A DNA stretch of 64,000 nucleotides from Chromatiaceae bacterium (GCA_019356535.1 CP037918.1:248001-312000), one strand, 5' to 3'. Positions 37,325 through 46,806 are shown, counted from the first letter of the stretch. The notes: generated by a model not told the origin, from the letters alone. Numbers and translations: made by a program.

Positions 37325-38758
37325 ATGGACAACAGGACCATGGCAGAATCGGGCGACACCCAACTTTATGCGCCGCGGCAGGCGATCTTTCCGCGCTCGG
37401 TCAAAGGGCGGTTTCGCCGCCTGAAATGGGGCGTGCTGGCGCTGGCCTATGGTGTCTATTTTCTGCTGCCTTGGCTGCGCTGGGAGCGCGAGAGCGGGCC
37501 CGACCAGGCGGTGCTGTTCGACCTGGTTGGACGCAAGTTCTACATCTTTGACTTGGTAGTCTACCCGCAGGACATCTTCTGGCTGGCTGGCCTGCTGATG
37601 ATCTTCGCCTACCTGCTGTTCTTCGTCACCGGCATTGCCGGGCGGGTCTTCTGCGGCTATTTCTGTTTCCAGACCCTGTGGACCGACGTGTTCCTGTTCA
37701 TTGAGCGTCTGATACAGGGCGAGCGACCCGCGCGGATTCGCTTGAGCAAGCAGCCGATGAATGCCGAGAAGGCCGTCAAGCTCGGGCTCACCCACCTGCT
37801 GTGGCTGCTGGTGGCCTTCCTCACCGGCCTGACCTTCGTGCTCTACTGGGGCAATGCGCCGCAACTGGTGGCCGAGTTCTTCACCGGCCAGGCCCCCTTT
37901 GCGGCCTATGCGACAACGGTGTTTCTCACCGCCACTACCTACGTGATGGCAGGTATCGCCCGCGAGCAGGTGTGCACCTACATGTGCCCCTATGCGCGTT
38001 TTCAGAGCGTGATGTTCGACCGCGACACCCTGATCGTCTCCTATGATCGCGCGCGCGGTGAGGGCAGTGCCGGTCGAGCCAAGTTGGGGCGTGACCTCAA
38101 GACCCGTGAACAGCGTCAGGCTGCGGGCGTGGGCGACTGCATCGATTGCGGCTATTGTGTGCAGGTGTGTCCCACCGGCATCGACATCCGTAACGGCCTG
38201 CAGATCCAGTGCATCTCTTGCGCCCTGTGCATCGACGCCTGCGACACCATCATGGACTCCCTGGGCTGGGAGCGTGGCCTGGTGGGCTATTCTTCTCAGC
38301 GCGTGGAGGACGGCGGCAAGCGCGCGCGCCTGCTGCGCCCCAAGGTGCTGGGCTATGCAGCGGTGCTGCTGGTGGCCGTGGGCCTGCTGGTTTGGAGCGT
38401 GGGTAACCAGGCGCCCTATGACCTGGCGGTGAGCCAGGTGCGCCAGCCCCTCTTCACCCGCCTGTCCGACGGACGCATCGAGAATGCCTACCAGCTCAAG
38501 GTCAACAACAAGACTGGGCACGCCCTGGGTCTCACGTTCTCCATCGAGGGCTTGCCCGATGCCGAGCTCGATATGGGCCGTTTCCGCCACATCGTGCTGC
38601 GCCCCGAGCAGCGCCTGCGTCTGAGCGCGCGCATCAAGGCGCGGCCGAAGGTGCTTGACGGTCGCACCTACCCGGTGACCATCGTTGCAACACCGGATGC
38701 CGGCAGCGGCTTGCCGCCGGTGCGTCATGCAACGGTCTTCTACGTGCCCAAGGGCTGA
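37325..38758 (+). CDS. ccoG: cbb3 oxidase maturation protein CcoG (RdxA/FixG family)
   Basis: 477 residues from the ATG at 37325. A longer frame from 37274 runs through the hairpin at 37280-37307, so the later start is preferred. The RdxA-type N-terminus (TQLYAPRQAIFPRSVKGRF) precedes several membrane spans with CGYFCFQTLW and CTYMCPYARFQ. Two [4Fe-4S] ferredoxin motifs follow (CIDCGYCVQVCPTGIDI, CISCALCIDACD) and a C-terminal periplasmic Ig-like domain. Known members act in copper reduction/delivery during cbb3 assembly. The next gene starts 3 bases after its stop. Confidence 0.93.
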   Translation: MDNRTMAESGDTQLYAPRQAIFPRSVKGRFRRLKWGVLALAYGVYFLLPWLRWERESGPDQAVLFDLVGRKFYIFDLVVYPQDIFWLAGLLMIFAYLLFFVTGIAGRVFCGYFCFQTLWTDVFLFIERLIQGERPARIRLSKQPMNAEKAVKLGLTHLLWLLVAFLTGLTFVLYWGNAPQLVAEFFTGQAPFAAYATTVFLTATTYVMAGIAREQVCTYMCPYARFQSVMFDRDTLIVSYDRARGEGSAGRAKLGRDLKTREQRQAAGVGDCIDCGYCVQVCPTGIDIRNGLQIQCISCALCIDACDTIMDSLGWERGLVGYSSQRVEDGGKRARLLRPKVLGYAAVLLVAVGLLVWSVGNQAPYDLAVSQVRQPLFTRLSDGRIENAYQLKVNNKTGHALGLTFSIEGLPDAELDMGRFRHIVLRPEQRLRLSARIKARPKVLDGRTYPVTIVATPDAGSGLPPVRHATVFYVPKG

Positions 38759-38761
38759 TCC

Positions 38762-39559
38762 ATGGGCGCGGGCGAACTGATCCAGAGCATCGGGCTGGGG
38801 GTGGTCGCTGAGCTGCTCGTCTACCTGGCCGCGACCCGTCTGTTCCGGTTCTCCGGCAAGGCCGCCGCCATGGTGCTGGCCCTGCTGGTGCTGCTCTTCT
38901 ATGTCCCCTGGGCGATCATCCACTGGCCGGGCCCCGACGTCTTTGCCATCCATCTGGCCATCTACCTGACCCTCGCCTATGCCCTGGGCATGGTCGGTTC
39001 GCGAGTGGGCAAGGGGTTCCACTGGGCGCCCGCGCTGATAGTCACCTTCTTCGTCGGCGTCATTGCGCTCAATATCGTGTTCGTCACCGTGGCCGAACGC
39101 GGTATCACGGGGATCTTCGCCGAGCTTCTGCCCAAGCCGCGGGAGAGCGAAGGCGTGGCCGATTCGGAATTCCCGGGGGTGGTCTCGCACGACTTCCAAG
39201 AAAAGGAGGCGTTGTACAACCAGTACCTGCAACAGGTCGAGGCCCAGCGCCGCCGCGGTTGGCGGGTGAAGAAGGGGTGGCGACACAAGCCCCTGGTGGG
39301 GCGCCCGGAAACCTTCATCGTCACGGTACACGACAGGGAGGGGCGGCCGATCACCGGTGCGGAGATCCACGGGCGTTTCCTGCGGACCTCGAACAGCCGG
39401 GATGATTTCGACTTCCGCTTGTCCGAGGTGGGCGGTGGCGAGTATCGTGCGCAGATCACCATGCCTCTGCCGGGACTCTGGCGCCTGGTGTTGGAGGTCC
39501 GCAAGGGTGAGGCTCGGCACGAAATTCGCGCCACCACCTCGGTACTGCCCGTAGAATGA
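38762..39559 (+). CDS. ccoH: FixH/CcoH family protein with an added N-terminal membrane domain
   Basis: 265 residues, longer than the usual 150-180 for CcoH. Residues 1-115 form about four membrane spans (GLGVVAELLVYLAATRLF to IVTFFVGVIALNIVFVTV). The C-terminal periplasmic part (about 120-265) has the FixH pattern: HDFQEKEALYNQYLQQVEAQ, then an Ig-like segment PETFIVTVHDREGRPITGAE and LPGLWRLVLEV. CcoH is needed for stable assembly of cbb3 and contacts CcoN. The extra hydrophobic part is unexplained. Its stop overlaps ccoI by four bases. Confidence 0.8.
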   Translation: MGAGELIQSIGLGVVAELLVYLAATRLFRFSGKAAAMVLALLVLLFYVPWAIIHWPGPDVFAIHLAIYLTLAYALGMVGSRVGKGFHWAPALIVTFFVGVIALNIVFVTVAERGITGIFAELLPKPRESEGVADSEFPGVVSHDFQEKEALYNQYLQQVEAQRRRGWRVKKGWRHKPLVGRPETFIVTVHDREGRPITGAEIHGRFLRTSNSRDDFDFRLSEVGGGEYRAQITMPLPGLWRLVLEVRKGEARHEIRATTSVLPVE

Positions 39560-41982
39560 CCACCCCGGACGACGCCTCGCAACGCACCGAAGAAAGCTGC
39601 TTCCACTGCGGCCTACCAGTGCCGCCCGATGCACATTACCCGGTCGAGATCGACGGCCAGACACACAATCTGTGTTGCCGCGGCTGCCAGGCCGTGGCGC
39701 AGGCGATTGTCGATGGCGGCCTGACCTCCTTCTATCGGCACCGTGAAAAGCCTTCCGGGCGTCCCGAGGAGCTCATCCCCGAACAGCTCGCGCAGATGGC
39801 ACTCTACGACCAGCCGGCGTTGCAGGCGGGTTTCGTCTCGGTGGATGAGCACAACCTGAAGCATGCCTCGCTGATCCTCGAAGGCATTACCTGCGCGGCC
39901 TGTATCTGGCTCAATGAACGCCACGTGCGCGCCCTGCCCGGGGTGCAGGATTTTCAGGTCAACTACAGTACCCATCGTGCGCACGTGAGCTGGGACGACA
40001 GTCGGCTCAAGTTGTCCGACATCCTCAAGGCCATTGCCAGTATTGGTTATATCGCGCATCCCTTCGATCCTGGTCGCCAGGAACAGATCCAGAAGAAGGA
40101 GAAGTCTCAGGCCTTGCGCCGCCTGTTCGTCGCCGGCCTGGGGGCTATGCAGGTGATGATGCTCGCGGTCGCCATGTATGCCGGTGATGCCTACGGCATG
40201 GAGCCCGACATCGAGCAGTTCATGCGCTGGGTGAGCCTGCTGCTCACCTTGCCGGTGGTGCTTTACTCGGCCAGTGGCTTCTTCGTCACCGCCTGGCGCG
40301 ACCTCCGGCGTCGCCAGTTGAGCATGGAAGTGCCGGTGTCGCTGGCCATCGGCGCGGCTTTCGCCGCCAGCCTGTGGCACACGCTGCGGGGCAGCGGCGA
40401 GATCTATTTCGACTCGGTGTGCATGTTCACCTTTTTCCTCCTCGCCAGTCGCTACCTCGAAATGGGCGCGCGGCATCGCGCCGGCCAGGCGGCCGAAGCG
40501 CTGGTCAAGTTGCTGCCGGCCACGGCCACCCGCATCGTGGAGGGCCAGTACGAGGCAGTGCCGGTCTCACAACTGCGGCCAGGCGACCGGGTGCTGATCC
40601 GTCCCGGCGAGACGGTGCCGGCCGACGGCGAGGTGATCGAGGGCGAGAGCTCAGTGGACGAGTCGCTGCTCACCGGCGAGAGCGTGCCTCGGCATCGCGG
40701 GCCAGGCGACGCGCTTGTCGGCGGCAGCCTCAATGTCGAGAGCCCTTTGCAGATGCGCGTCACCCGGGTGGGTGAGGACACCATGGTCTCGGGTATCGTG
40801 CGCCTGCTCGATCGCGCTCAGGCCGAGAAGCCGCGGCTGGCGATGCTCGCCGATCGGGTTGCCGGCTGGTTCGTGGCCGCCCAGTTGTCGATCGCCACCG
40901 CCGTGGCCATCGGCTGGTGGCTGCACGCTCCGGAGCGTGCCTTCGAGATCACCCTGGCGGTGCTGGTGGTCACCTGCCCCTGCGCCCTGTCGCTGGCCAC
41001 CCCGGCGGCGGCCACCGCCGCGATCGGCGCGCTCACTCGGCTGGGGCTGCTGGTGACTCGGGGGCACGTGCTCGAGACCCTGGCGGCGGCCGATCACATC
41101 GTCTTCGACAAGACCGGAACACTTACCCGCGGCCTGCTCAGCCTGGCCGAGGTGCACCCGCTGGGCGACGCCGACCAACAGCGGGTGCACGATCTGGCTG
41201 CCACCTTGGCGCGTGATTCCGAGCACCCGGTGGCGCGCGTGCTGGCCCTGCACGGGCAGGCGCTCGAGGGGGTCGAGAATCTGCGCTCTCACCCGGGCAA
41301 GGGCGTGGAAGGGCGTGTCAATGGGGTGTGTTATCGGCTGGGCAGCGCCAGCTTTGTCGCAGAACTGGTCGGGAGTGATGCGCCGGCTGCCGAGGCGCAG
41401 GAGGGGTCGCCCGTCTACCTGGCCAGCGAGCAGGGCTGGGTGGCACGTTTCGTGTTGCGCGACCGCCTGCGTGAGGACGCTGTCGAGGCAGTGCGCGCCC
41501 TGCGTGAACTGGGACTGACCACCCACATTTACAGCGGCGATGCCCCGCATGCGGTGGCCGCGGTGGCGCGCGAGCTGGGTATCGATGACTGGGCGGCGCA
41601 ACTGCGGCCGGAGGACAAGCTGGAGCGGGTGCGCGCCCTGCAAGCGGCCGGGCACCGCGTGATCATGGTGGGTGATGGCGTCAACGACGCCCCGGTACTG
41701 GCCGGTGCTGATGTCTCGGTGGCCATGGGGCGGGGGACGCAACTGGCGCATGCCAGTGCCGACATGGTGGCGCTGTCCGAGCGTCTCGCGGTGCTGCCCG
41801 AGGGTGTGCGCAAGGCCCGCGATACCGGTGCGGTGATCCGCCAGAACCTGGCTTGGGCGTTGCTCTACAACTTGGTCGCCGTGCCTCTGGCGGCTGCTGG
41901 CTGGGTGGCGCCCTGGATGGCAGCCATCGGTATGTCGCTCAGCTCGTTGGTGGTGGTGGCCAATGCCTTGCGACTGAAGTGA
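39556..41982 (+). CDS. ccoI: Copper-exporting P1B-type ATPase for cbb3 assembly
   Basis: 808 residues, the size of CcoI/FixI. An N-terminal Cys-rich region (CFHCGLPVP, then CCRGCQAV) is followed by a heavy-metal-associated domain with Cys113-x2-Cys116 (TCAACIW). The transport motif Cys474-Pro-Cys476 (CPCALSLATPAA), TGESVP, phosphorylated Asp518 in DKTGTL, and VGDGVNDAPVLAGADVSVAMG are all present. It moves copper across the inner membrane for cbb3 maturation. In most proteobacteria ccoS follows directly; here ccoS is at 59291. Confidence 0.95.
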   Translation: MTTPDDASQRTEESCFHCGLPVPPDAHYPVEIDGQTHNLCCRGCQAVAQAIVDGGLTSFYRHREKPSGRPEELIPEQLAQMALYDQPALQAGFVSVDEHNLKHASLILEGITCAACIWLNERHVRALPGVQDFQVNYSTHRAHVSWDDSRLKLSDILKAIASIGYIAHPFDPGRQEQIQKKEKSQALRRLFVAGLGAMQVMMLAVAMYAGDAYGMEPDIEQFMRWVSLLLTLPVVLYSASGFFVTAWRDLRRRQLSMEVPVSLAIGAAFAASLWHTLRGSGEIYFDSVCMFTFFLLASRYLEMGARHRAGQAAEALVKLLPATATRIVEGQYEAVPVSQLRPGDRVLIRPGETVPADGEVIEGESSVDESLLTGESVPRHRGPGDALVGGSLNVESPLQMRVTRVGEDTMVSGIVRLLDRAQAEKPRLAMLADRVAGWFVAAQLSIATAVAIGWWLHAPERAFEITLAVLVVTCPCALSLATPAAATAAIGALTRLGLLVTRGHVLETLAAADHIVFDKTGTLTRGLLSLAEVHPLGDADQQRVHDLAATLARDSEHPVARVLALHGQALEGVENLRSHPGKGVEGRVNGVCYRLGSASFVAELVGSDAPAAEAQEGSPVYLASEQGWVARFVLRDRLREDAVEAVRALRELGLTTHIYSGDAPHAVAAVARELGIDDWAAQLRPEDKLERVRALQAAGHRVIMVGDGVNDAPVLAGADVSVAMGRGTQLAHASADMVALSERLAVLPEGVRKARDTGAVIRQNLAWALLYNLVAVPLAAAGWVAPWMAAIGMSLSSLVVVANALRLK

Positions 41983-42260
41983 GGTCGGCTGCGCTGACAG
42001 CGCAATCACCCTTTGCCGTCCTTCCTTTTTTACGCTGCGTCCCGGATCAGTGAGCGATGGTGAGGGGCGGGGCGCTAACGAGAACATGAGCGGCCTGCCT
42101 CACAGGCCAGTGTCTTGTTCAATGATCGAGTGCGGGCGAGAATCACAGGGTCGCAGAAATAAAACAATCGCGATTGATTGAAAAGGTAGGCGGCCGAAAG
42201 TCGTAAAAGAATTTATCTGGCCTTTGTTGTGATGTAATGCAACGAGGATGGCTGTCGGTT
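41983..42260. other. Junction between ccoI and the lower-GC island
   Basis: 278 bases with no gene. TGCGCT/AGCGCA (41990-42004) could form a short hairpin just after ccoI, but its T-run is about 25 bases further on. No tRNA, integrase or repeat that would mark an integration site was recognised. Confidence 0.4.
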
Positions 42261-42992
42261 TCAGGAAAGCCCTAGCATCGACTTGAGTTTTTGGGCATTT
42301 GATCGACTCACCGGAATGCGTGTTTCATCTTTCGTCTTCATGATGATGGCGCACTGGTCCTCTACCTTCTCGAACGCACATGCAAAACGGATGTTGATCA
42401 TGTGGCTCCTGTGTACACGAACGTACTGCAGGGAATCCAGGCGGGTTTCAAGGTCAGACAACGAAAGGTTGCACAAAAACTGTTCGTTTTCGGTATAGAC
42501 GTTTGTGTAATGACCTTCGGCTTTGAAATGAACCACGTCATTGAGGTTGACCAGTACGACCCTATTATTCTTGTATACGGGGAGCTTGAACAACAACCTC
42601 GGCTTGCCTTCTTCTCCAGCCTCTTTTCGTGGGGACGTGGTAATGTCCGTGAGGTCGAAAAATACCATGCTGGTACCGATGGGGCCGTCGTCACCACACA
42701 TCTTCGAGACCTTGATCAGGAGAACCCGGTCGGGAATGTTGATCATCATGGTCATTGGTGGCGGGGATTCTGCCGGACAACCTGAAGATGACAGAACCCA
42801 TTCAACTTTTTTTCGACTCTTTTCCGGGTGAAGCTGCAAAATTTCCTTTCCGATTACGCTACCTACGTCTACACCCAATACCTGGCGTGCGACACCATTG
42901 AGAGCCGTGACTCGATTGTTAATATCAAGCCAGACAATTCCAGGGTCGAATCTCTGAAGTTTGTGCTGGAATGATTCCACTGATTTGCTCAT
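42261..42992 (-). CDS. rcoM: RcoM-like CO-sensing transcriptional regulator (PAS-LytTR)
   Basis: 243 residues from the ATG at 42992; an in-frame TTG at 43061 would add 23 residues. The start was chosen because MSKSVESFQHKL matches where known RcoM proteins begin. Residues about 8-118 are a PAS haem domain with SFQHKLQRFDPGIVWLD, QLHPEKSR and SPPPMTMMINIPDR. Residues about 135-240 are a LytTR DNA-binding domain (LVNLNDVVHFKAEGHYTNVY, QYVRVHRSHMINI). In characterised RcoM (Burkholderia, from memory) the haem ligands are His74 and Met104 with Cys94 in the oxidised state; these align with His55, Met82 and Cys72 here, allowing a 3-residue deletion. CO binding would switch on the cox genes. It sits at the distal end of the island, on the same strand as cox. 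Confidence 0.88.
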   Translation of the reverse strand: MSKSVESFQHKLQRFDPGIVWLDINNRVTALNGVARQVLGVDVGSVIGKEILQLHPEKSRKKVEWVLSSSGCPAESPPPMTMMINIPDRVLLIKVSKMCGDDGPIGTSMVFFDLTDITTSPRKEAGEEGKPRLLFKLPVYKNNRVVLVNLNDVVHFKAEGHYTNVYTENEQFLCNLSLSDLETRLDSLQYVRVHRSHMINIRFACAFEKVEDQCAIIMKTKDETRIPVSRSNAQKLKSMLGLS

Positions 42993-43747
42993 CCCACTAT
43001 GGCGGTTATCCGATGCACAGGCATCTTTTTTGTTGTCAGAAAAAGATACCTCAAGGGGCAACCGGCTGACAAGCCTGTGCCCTGGTGCAGTAGATGGGAG
43101 ACACCGTAGCGTCAGGAATTTCTTACCTGCAGGCCTGAAGCTACGCGGCAGGGGGCTGCTGCCTCGAGGCCAGATAGGGGGCGCGGTTGTTGCGCCTATA
43201 CTTCCACTGCAGGAACCAGGGCCCCAACTCCGGAATCATCGTTGGCAAGGGAGCGGTGGTGCAGGATGCCTGCCGCCAGGTACTGTTGGTCTGCTACACG
43301 CTGCCGTTGCTGCTGCGTTCGCCGCGCCGATAGCCGTGAAGGGGGGCTCCATTGGCTGCCCGGCCCGCGCCACGCCTGGGCATCGTGCGCTCGCTCCGTC
43401 CTTGGCGGGTGAGTTATGACAACTATTGGCCGGCACCACGGTTCCTCAAAACCCTGAAGCCCCCAAATGTCTGGCGGGCGTACTGCGGGGGCACAATGAG
43501 GAATGCCGTTCCGAAACGATCCGTTGTGTGACTTCAGGGCATGTTCTCGGAAAAGACCCTCGAACAGCGGGGCCAACTCCTAGGCGGGCGATGGCTCGTC
43601 TGGGAGGTGAGAGAAACTGATCTCCGGTCACCGTGTTTCTGCTAAATTCACCCGATAAGGACGCCTGTTGCGATGCAGAAGGCCGGAAGTGGTGAGATGC
43701 TGCTCGAGACATCGGAGAACCTTGTTCACAGGGAATCAGTCCTTGCT
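42993..43747. other. Intergenic region upstream of rcoM
   Basis: 755 bases with no supported gene. The stretch 43130-43620 is clearly richer in GC than its surroundings and has short open frames on both strands, none with a recognisable motif, signal or ribosome site. It may be a remnant of a former gene or imported backbone DNA. Confidence 0.4.
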
Positions 43748-44455
43748 TCAAAAGAAATTGTAACTGAACAGCTCGTCTCCCTGATCGCCGTGGACCTGGG
43801 CGTTAAATGAAACAATGATGCGATCCTTCTTTCCTTCGTAAGGCAGCGCCATGTGTTTCAAGTGGGAAGGAAATACGACGAGCACTCCTTCCTCCGGCTT
43901 GGAGTCAAACGTGGTCGACTGGAGATACAGGTTTCCCGAATCCATATATCCGCCGCCAATCACATCTACATGGTGGCCATAAAATCGGGTGATCCCATTC
44001 ATGGGGCCAAGTGTTTTATGACTTTCTCGTGTTTCCTGATCATCTACTTGGACATAATATACCCCGGACCATGAGCAATTGCCGTGGGTGTGCGTTTCGT
44101 GAAAACCATAGCCATTCTGTATCTGAAACCAGGCGCCTACGACGTTCATGTGCATCTTTTTTGAGCGGCTATGCTCCCAAAGTGTGGCGTTTACGGAACT
44201 TGCTATCTCAAACACGCTGTCCGATATGAACCTGAATAGTTGATTGAGTGGTGGCTCATTGTAGCGCAACAGCAGATCATCGGTGCTCGAATAGACTGGG
44301 CCATTTGCCTTGTCATTTGCTCTTCGGTGTGCGTAAAAAAGCTCGGCCAGTTTCGGGTTTATTTGCCGGTGTTGGGGAAATTTCTTTCGCAGGATGGGGG
44401 TAGGCCAAAGATTATGGATGTTAGGATTCGATTTCGCTTTGACTTTCTTGCTCAT
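43748..44455 (-). CDS. Putative 2OG-Fe(II) oxygenase family protein (TIGR02466-like)
   Basis: 235 residues. NPNIHNLWPTPILRKKFP is a typical start for this family (a WPTPI-like motif). The double-stranded beta-helix iron site appears as GYGFHETHTHGNCSWSGVYYV, with the usual HxxxxH/HxD-like spacing partly altered, and a distal LVVFPSHLKHMALPY with the second His followed by KDRIIVSFN containing the Arg-type 2OG-binding region. The substrate is unknown. The N-terminal Lys-rich tail and lack of a signal indicate a cytoplasmic protein. It lies between moaA and rcoM on the same strand but 225 bases from moaA, so it may be only a passenger of the CO island. No role in CO oxidation is known to me. 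Confidence 0.65.
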   Translation of the reverse strand: MSKKVKAKSNPNIHNLWPTPILRKKFPQHRQINPKLAELFYAHRRANDKANGPVYSSTDDLLLRYNEPPLNQLFRFISDSVFEIASSVNATLWEHSRSKKMHMNVVGAWFQIQNGYGFHETHTHGNCSWSGVYYVQVDDQETRESHKTLGPMNGITRFYGHHVDVIGGGYMDSGNLYLQSTTFDSKPEEGVLVVFPSHLKHMALPYEGKKDRIIVSFNAQVHGDQGDELFSYNFF

Positions 44456-44681
44456 GTCTTTGGATGATGGATTTTATGGTGTATGGGTCTAGCCGTTGGC
44501 CGTGGCGTCGAAGCCGGTTCTTGATTGTGGGGTTTTTAATGATGTTTATGGGCGCGTTGTCTGCTTGAGATGTCGAATGCAGTGACGTATCGATGTCTCG
44601 CCTGTTGCGTTGAAAAACGAGCCCATGCCGGCATCGATGGATTGATTGGTTGGCGGCAGTGCAACTCAGAACAATCAGCTG

Positions 44682-45659
44682 TTATCCCCCGGTCATGTTC
44701 ATGAAGCGGACCACTTTTTCCGGCATCTCCCGAAATTCATGGCGTTCGGGTTTCATCGATATCGCCTCCAGAACCCTATCGGTCAGTTCCGCGTCACTTA
44801 TATTGGAGCGTAGTAGCTCCCTGAATTCGTATTTATCTTCCTGTCCGAGACAGAGGTACAGTGTCCCGTCAACGGAAAGGCGTACGCGATTGCAGGTGGA
44901 GCAAAAATGCTGGGACAGAGGCGTTATGAAACCTATTGAAAATCTGCCATCTGGTGTTTGTAGGTAGCGTGCGGGGCCCGCACCGGGTACAACACCCTCG
45001 ACCAGCCCGAAATCCTTGATCAAACGGTATTTGATCTCCTGCAAATCCACGTATTCCGCATTCCGGCCTGTGTCGCCCATGGGCATGACTTCTATCAAGC
45101 GCAGAACAAACCCGTGTGTAATGCAGAACTGAACCATGTCATCTACTTCGTCATGATTTACCCCTTTCATGACTACCATATTGATCTTGATGGGCTTGAA
45201 CCCGGCCTTCTTGGCCGCCTCGAGTCCGGCCAGTACATTCAGCAGGGAGTCCTTGCCGGTGATTGACCGAAACCGTTCCCTGCGTAACGAGTCCAGGCTT
45301 ACATTAAGCCTATTTACGCCCGCTTCTCTCAGCGCGATGGCATGCTTGGCCAGTTGAGTTGCATTGGTGCTGATAGAGAGATCCTCAACCCCTTCCAGAC
45401 TGCTTATGCGGGAGGCAAGCTCAGGAAGATTGCGCCGTAGCAAGGGCTCCCCACCGGTAAGGCGTATTTTCTTTACACCGAGCCTTGCAAACACACCCAC
45501 AATCCGCTCAATCTCTTCAAAGGTGAGCCAATGTGGTGGGTGCTCAAAACCCTTGAAGCCCTTGGGTATGCAATAAGTGCATCGCAAGTCGCATCGATCG
45601 GTAACTGACAGGCGAAGGTATTCTATCTTTCTATTGTATGAATCAATGAGCTTGCTCAT
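44682..45659 (-). CDS. moaA: GTP 3',8-cyclase MoaA (molybdopterin biosynthesis)
   Basis: 325 residues, normal length. The radical SAM cluster ligands are Cys23-x3-Cys27-x2-Cys30 (CDLRCTYC), followed by KKIRLTGGEPLLRR. The second [4Fe-4S] site is at HFCSTCNRVRLS with a distal Cys in LYLCLGQ. The chain ends in Gly-Gly (NMTGG), required for activity in known MoaA. The enzyme converts GTP to 3',8-cyclo-H2GTP, the first step to the molybdenum cofactor. CO dehydrogenase needs the cytosine-dinucleotide form of that cofactor, so this copy probably boosts supply. moaC, moaD/E and mogA are not in the window and must be elsewhere. Confidence 0.95.
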   Translation of the reverse strand: MSKLIDSYNRKIEYLRLSVTDRCDLRCTYCIPKGFKGFEHPPHWLTFEEIERIVGVFARLGVKKIRLTGGEPLLRRNLPELASRISSLEGVEDLSISTNATQLAKHAIALREAGVNRLNVSLDSLRRERFRSITGKDSLLNVLAGLEAAKKAGFKPIKINMVVMKGVNHDEVDDMVQFCITHGFVLRLIEVMPMGDTGRNAEYVDLQEIKYRLIKDFGLVEGVVPGAGPARYLQTPDGRFSIGFITPLSQHFCSTCNRVRLSVDGTLYLCLGQEDKYEFRELLRSNISDAELTDRVLEAISMKPERHEFREMPEKVVRFMNMTGG

Positions 45660-46806
45660 GGCAGATTCTCTTGGTTGTTTTGGTTGGTTAAAATGTGCGC
45701 CGTTTTTGCCATACTCACTCTTTCTTGTCTTGTAAATACCTTGTCAAATCTCGCGGCATGAAAAGAATATTTAATTGCACTGCGGTGCGTATACGGTAAG
45801 CACGGCGCTTCGTTCTTATGTTGGGTGTTAGTGGCGAACCCACAGGTCAATATCCATGTCATTAACCCAAGCGCTTTGCCGCATGTAGCTGGTACTGCTG
45901 CTGGAACACAGGGGTACGCGCCTTTTTCTTAGCCTTGGAAATCAGCGCACCGGTTGCGCCACTTCGATCGCATTGGTCGCGCGTTACAACGGTCGCCAGC
46001 AGAGTTCCAACGCTGGAAAGCGCGTTGGCGACGTAGATCCGGTAGCTGTGTTGGCGATGGCGATAGCGTTTATCCGCCAACAAACGGACTCTCCAGCGCC
46101 GCAGAGCGATTTGTGCGTAGGCCGCATCGAGCAGGGCGTTGTTCAGCATTACTAGGGCTTCAATCGCTTCCGATATCGAGACAGGCGACCCACCATTGTC
46201 GACGACCGTTTCGAGGCACAGGTAGAGCTCATCCCCGTTGGCGCCTTTCCGAAGGGTTCAGTATCAGGAGCACTAGCTGATGCGCCGACAGCACCCGTTC
46301 CCGGAAGAAATCGTCAGCAGAAGCGGACTATCCGTGCTGAAGAGTGTCGTTTGGGTGATCATTCTGGGATCCTTTCTCGGCTATGGGTTATAGGATGTTT
46401 CGAGTCTTAACAATGGGCTACGGGTTAAGCTAATGGCATTGAGGTTGCTGCACAGGTTGCAGAAGTCAGGTCTTATTGGTCGATACTGCTCTGTCGGGTT
46501 GGGATAATCCTCATTAAGCGCAAACAGCGAGGAGCTCCGGTAATCGATTGTCCTGACGACATATAGTCGAGAGCGTGAACCGGTACGATATCGTTCTCTT
46601 TGTGTTTTCGTTTATTGTTATTTCTGTGCGTTGCCATCATATGTCTATCGATCGCGCTTGCGTAATTGTTATTATTTGTCTCGGTCTGATTCAAGTGCGC
46701 ATTGGAATGTCGTGGTATATTGTGCGGCAATGGTTCGGTATTGCGTAGAGTGACTGTTGGCAGGGACGAGGGATGCCGTCTGTTTTGTCGATAGGCGAAT
46801 GATTTC
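45660..46806. other. AT-rich degenerate interval between moaA and the membrane protein gene
   Basis: About 1.1 kb holding one truncated open frame (45862-46257, separate entry) and otherwise nothing I can assign. It divides the island into a cox part and a moaA/rcoM part. Small ORFs at 45656-45862 and 46473-46730 (minus strand) have no motif and poor ribosome sites and are not called. Confidence 0.4.
45862..46257 (-). pseudogene. Truncated open frame of unknown family
   Basis: A minus-strand frame stays open for 131 codons, from just after a stop at 46258-46260 to the TAA at 45862. The first ATG is only at 46149, yet the 36 codons before it (including GDELYLCLETVVDNGGSPVS) look like protein of the same type, so the 5' end seems lost. 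The ATG-initiated part is 95 residues, rich in Arg/Ala (LLDAAYAQIALRRWRVRLLA) with a Lys-rich patch (ISKAKKKARTP). I do not recognise it. A fragment of a mobile-element or conjugation-related gene is possible, as is a spurious frame. Confidence 0.3.

Noticed and set aside
43196..43576. Minus-strand ORF in the GC-rich patch upstream of rcoM
   Set aside because: Pro/Arg/Gln-rich sequence with no motif and no ribosome site; competing frames exist on the other strand.
45656..45862. 68-codon ORF upstream of moaA
   Set aside because: It overlaps the moaA start by four bases but has no motif, a poor ribosome site and AT-rich, non-coding-like composition.
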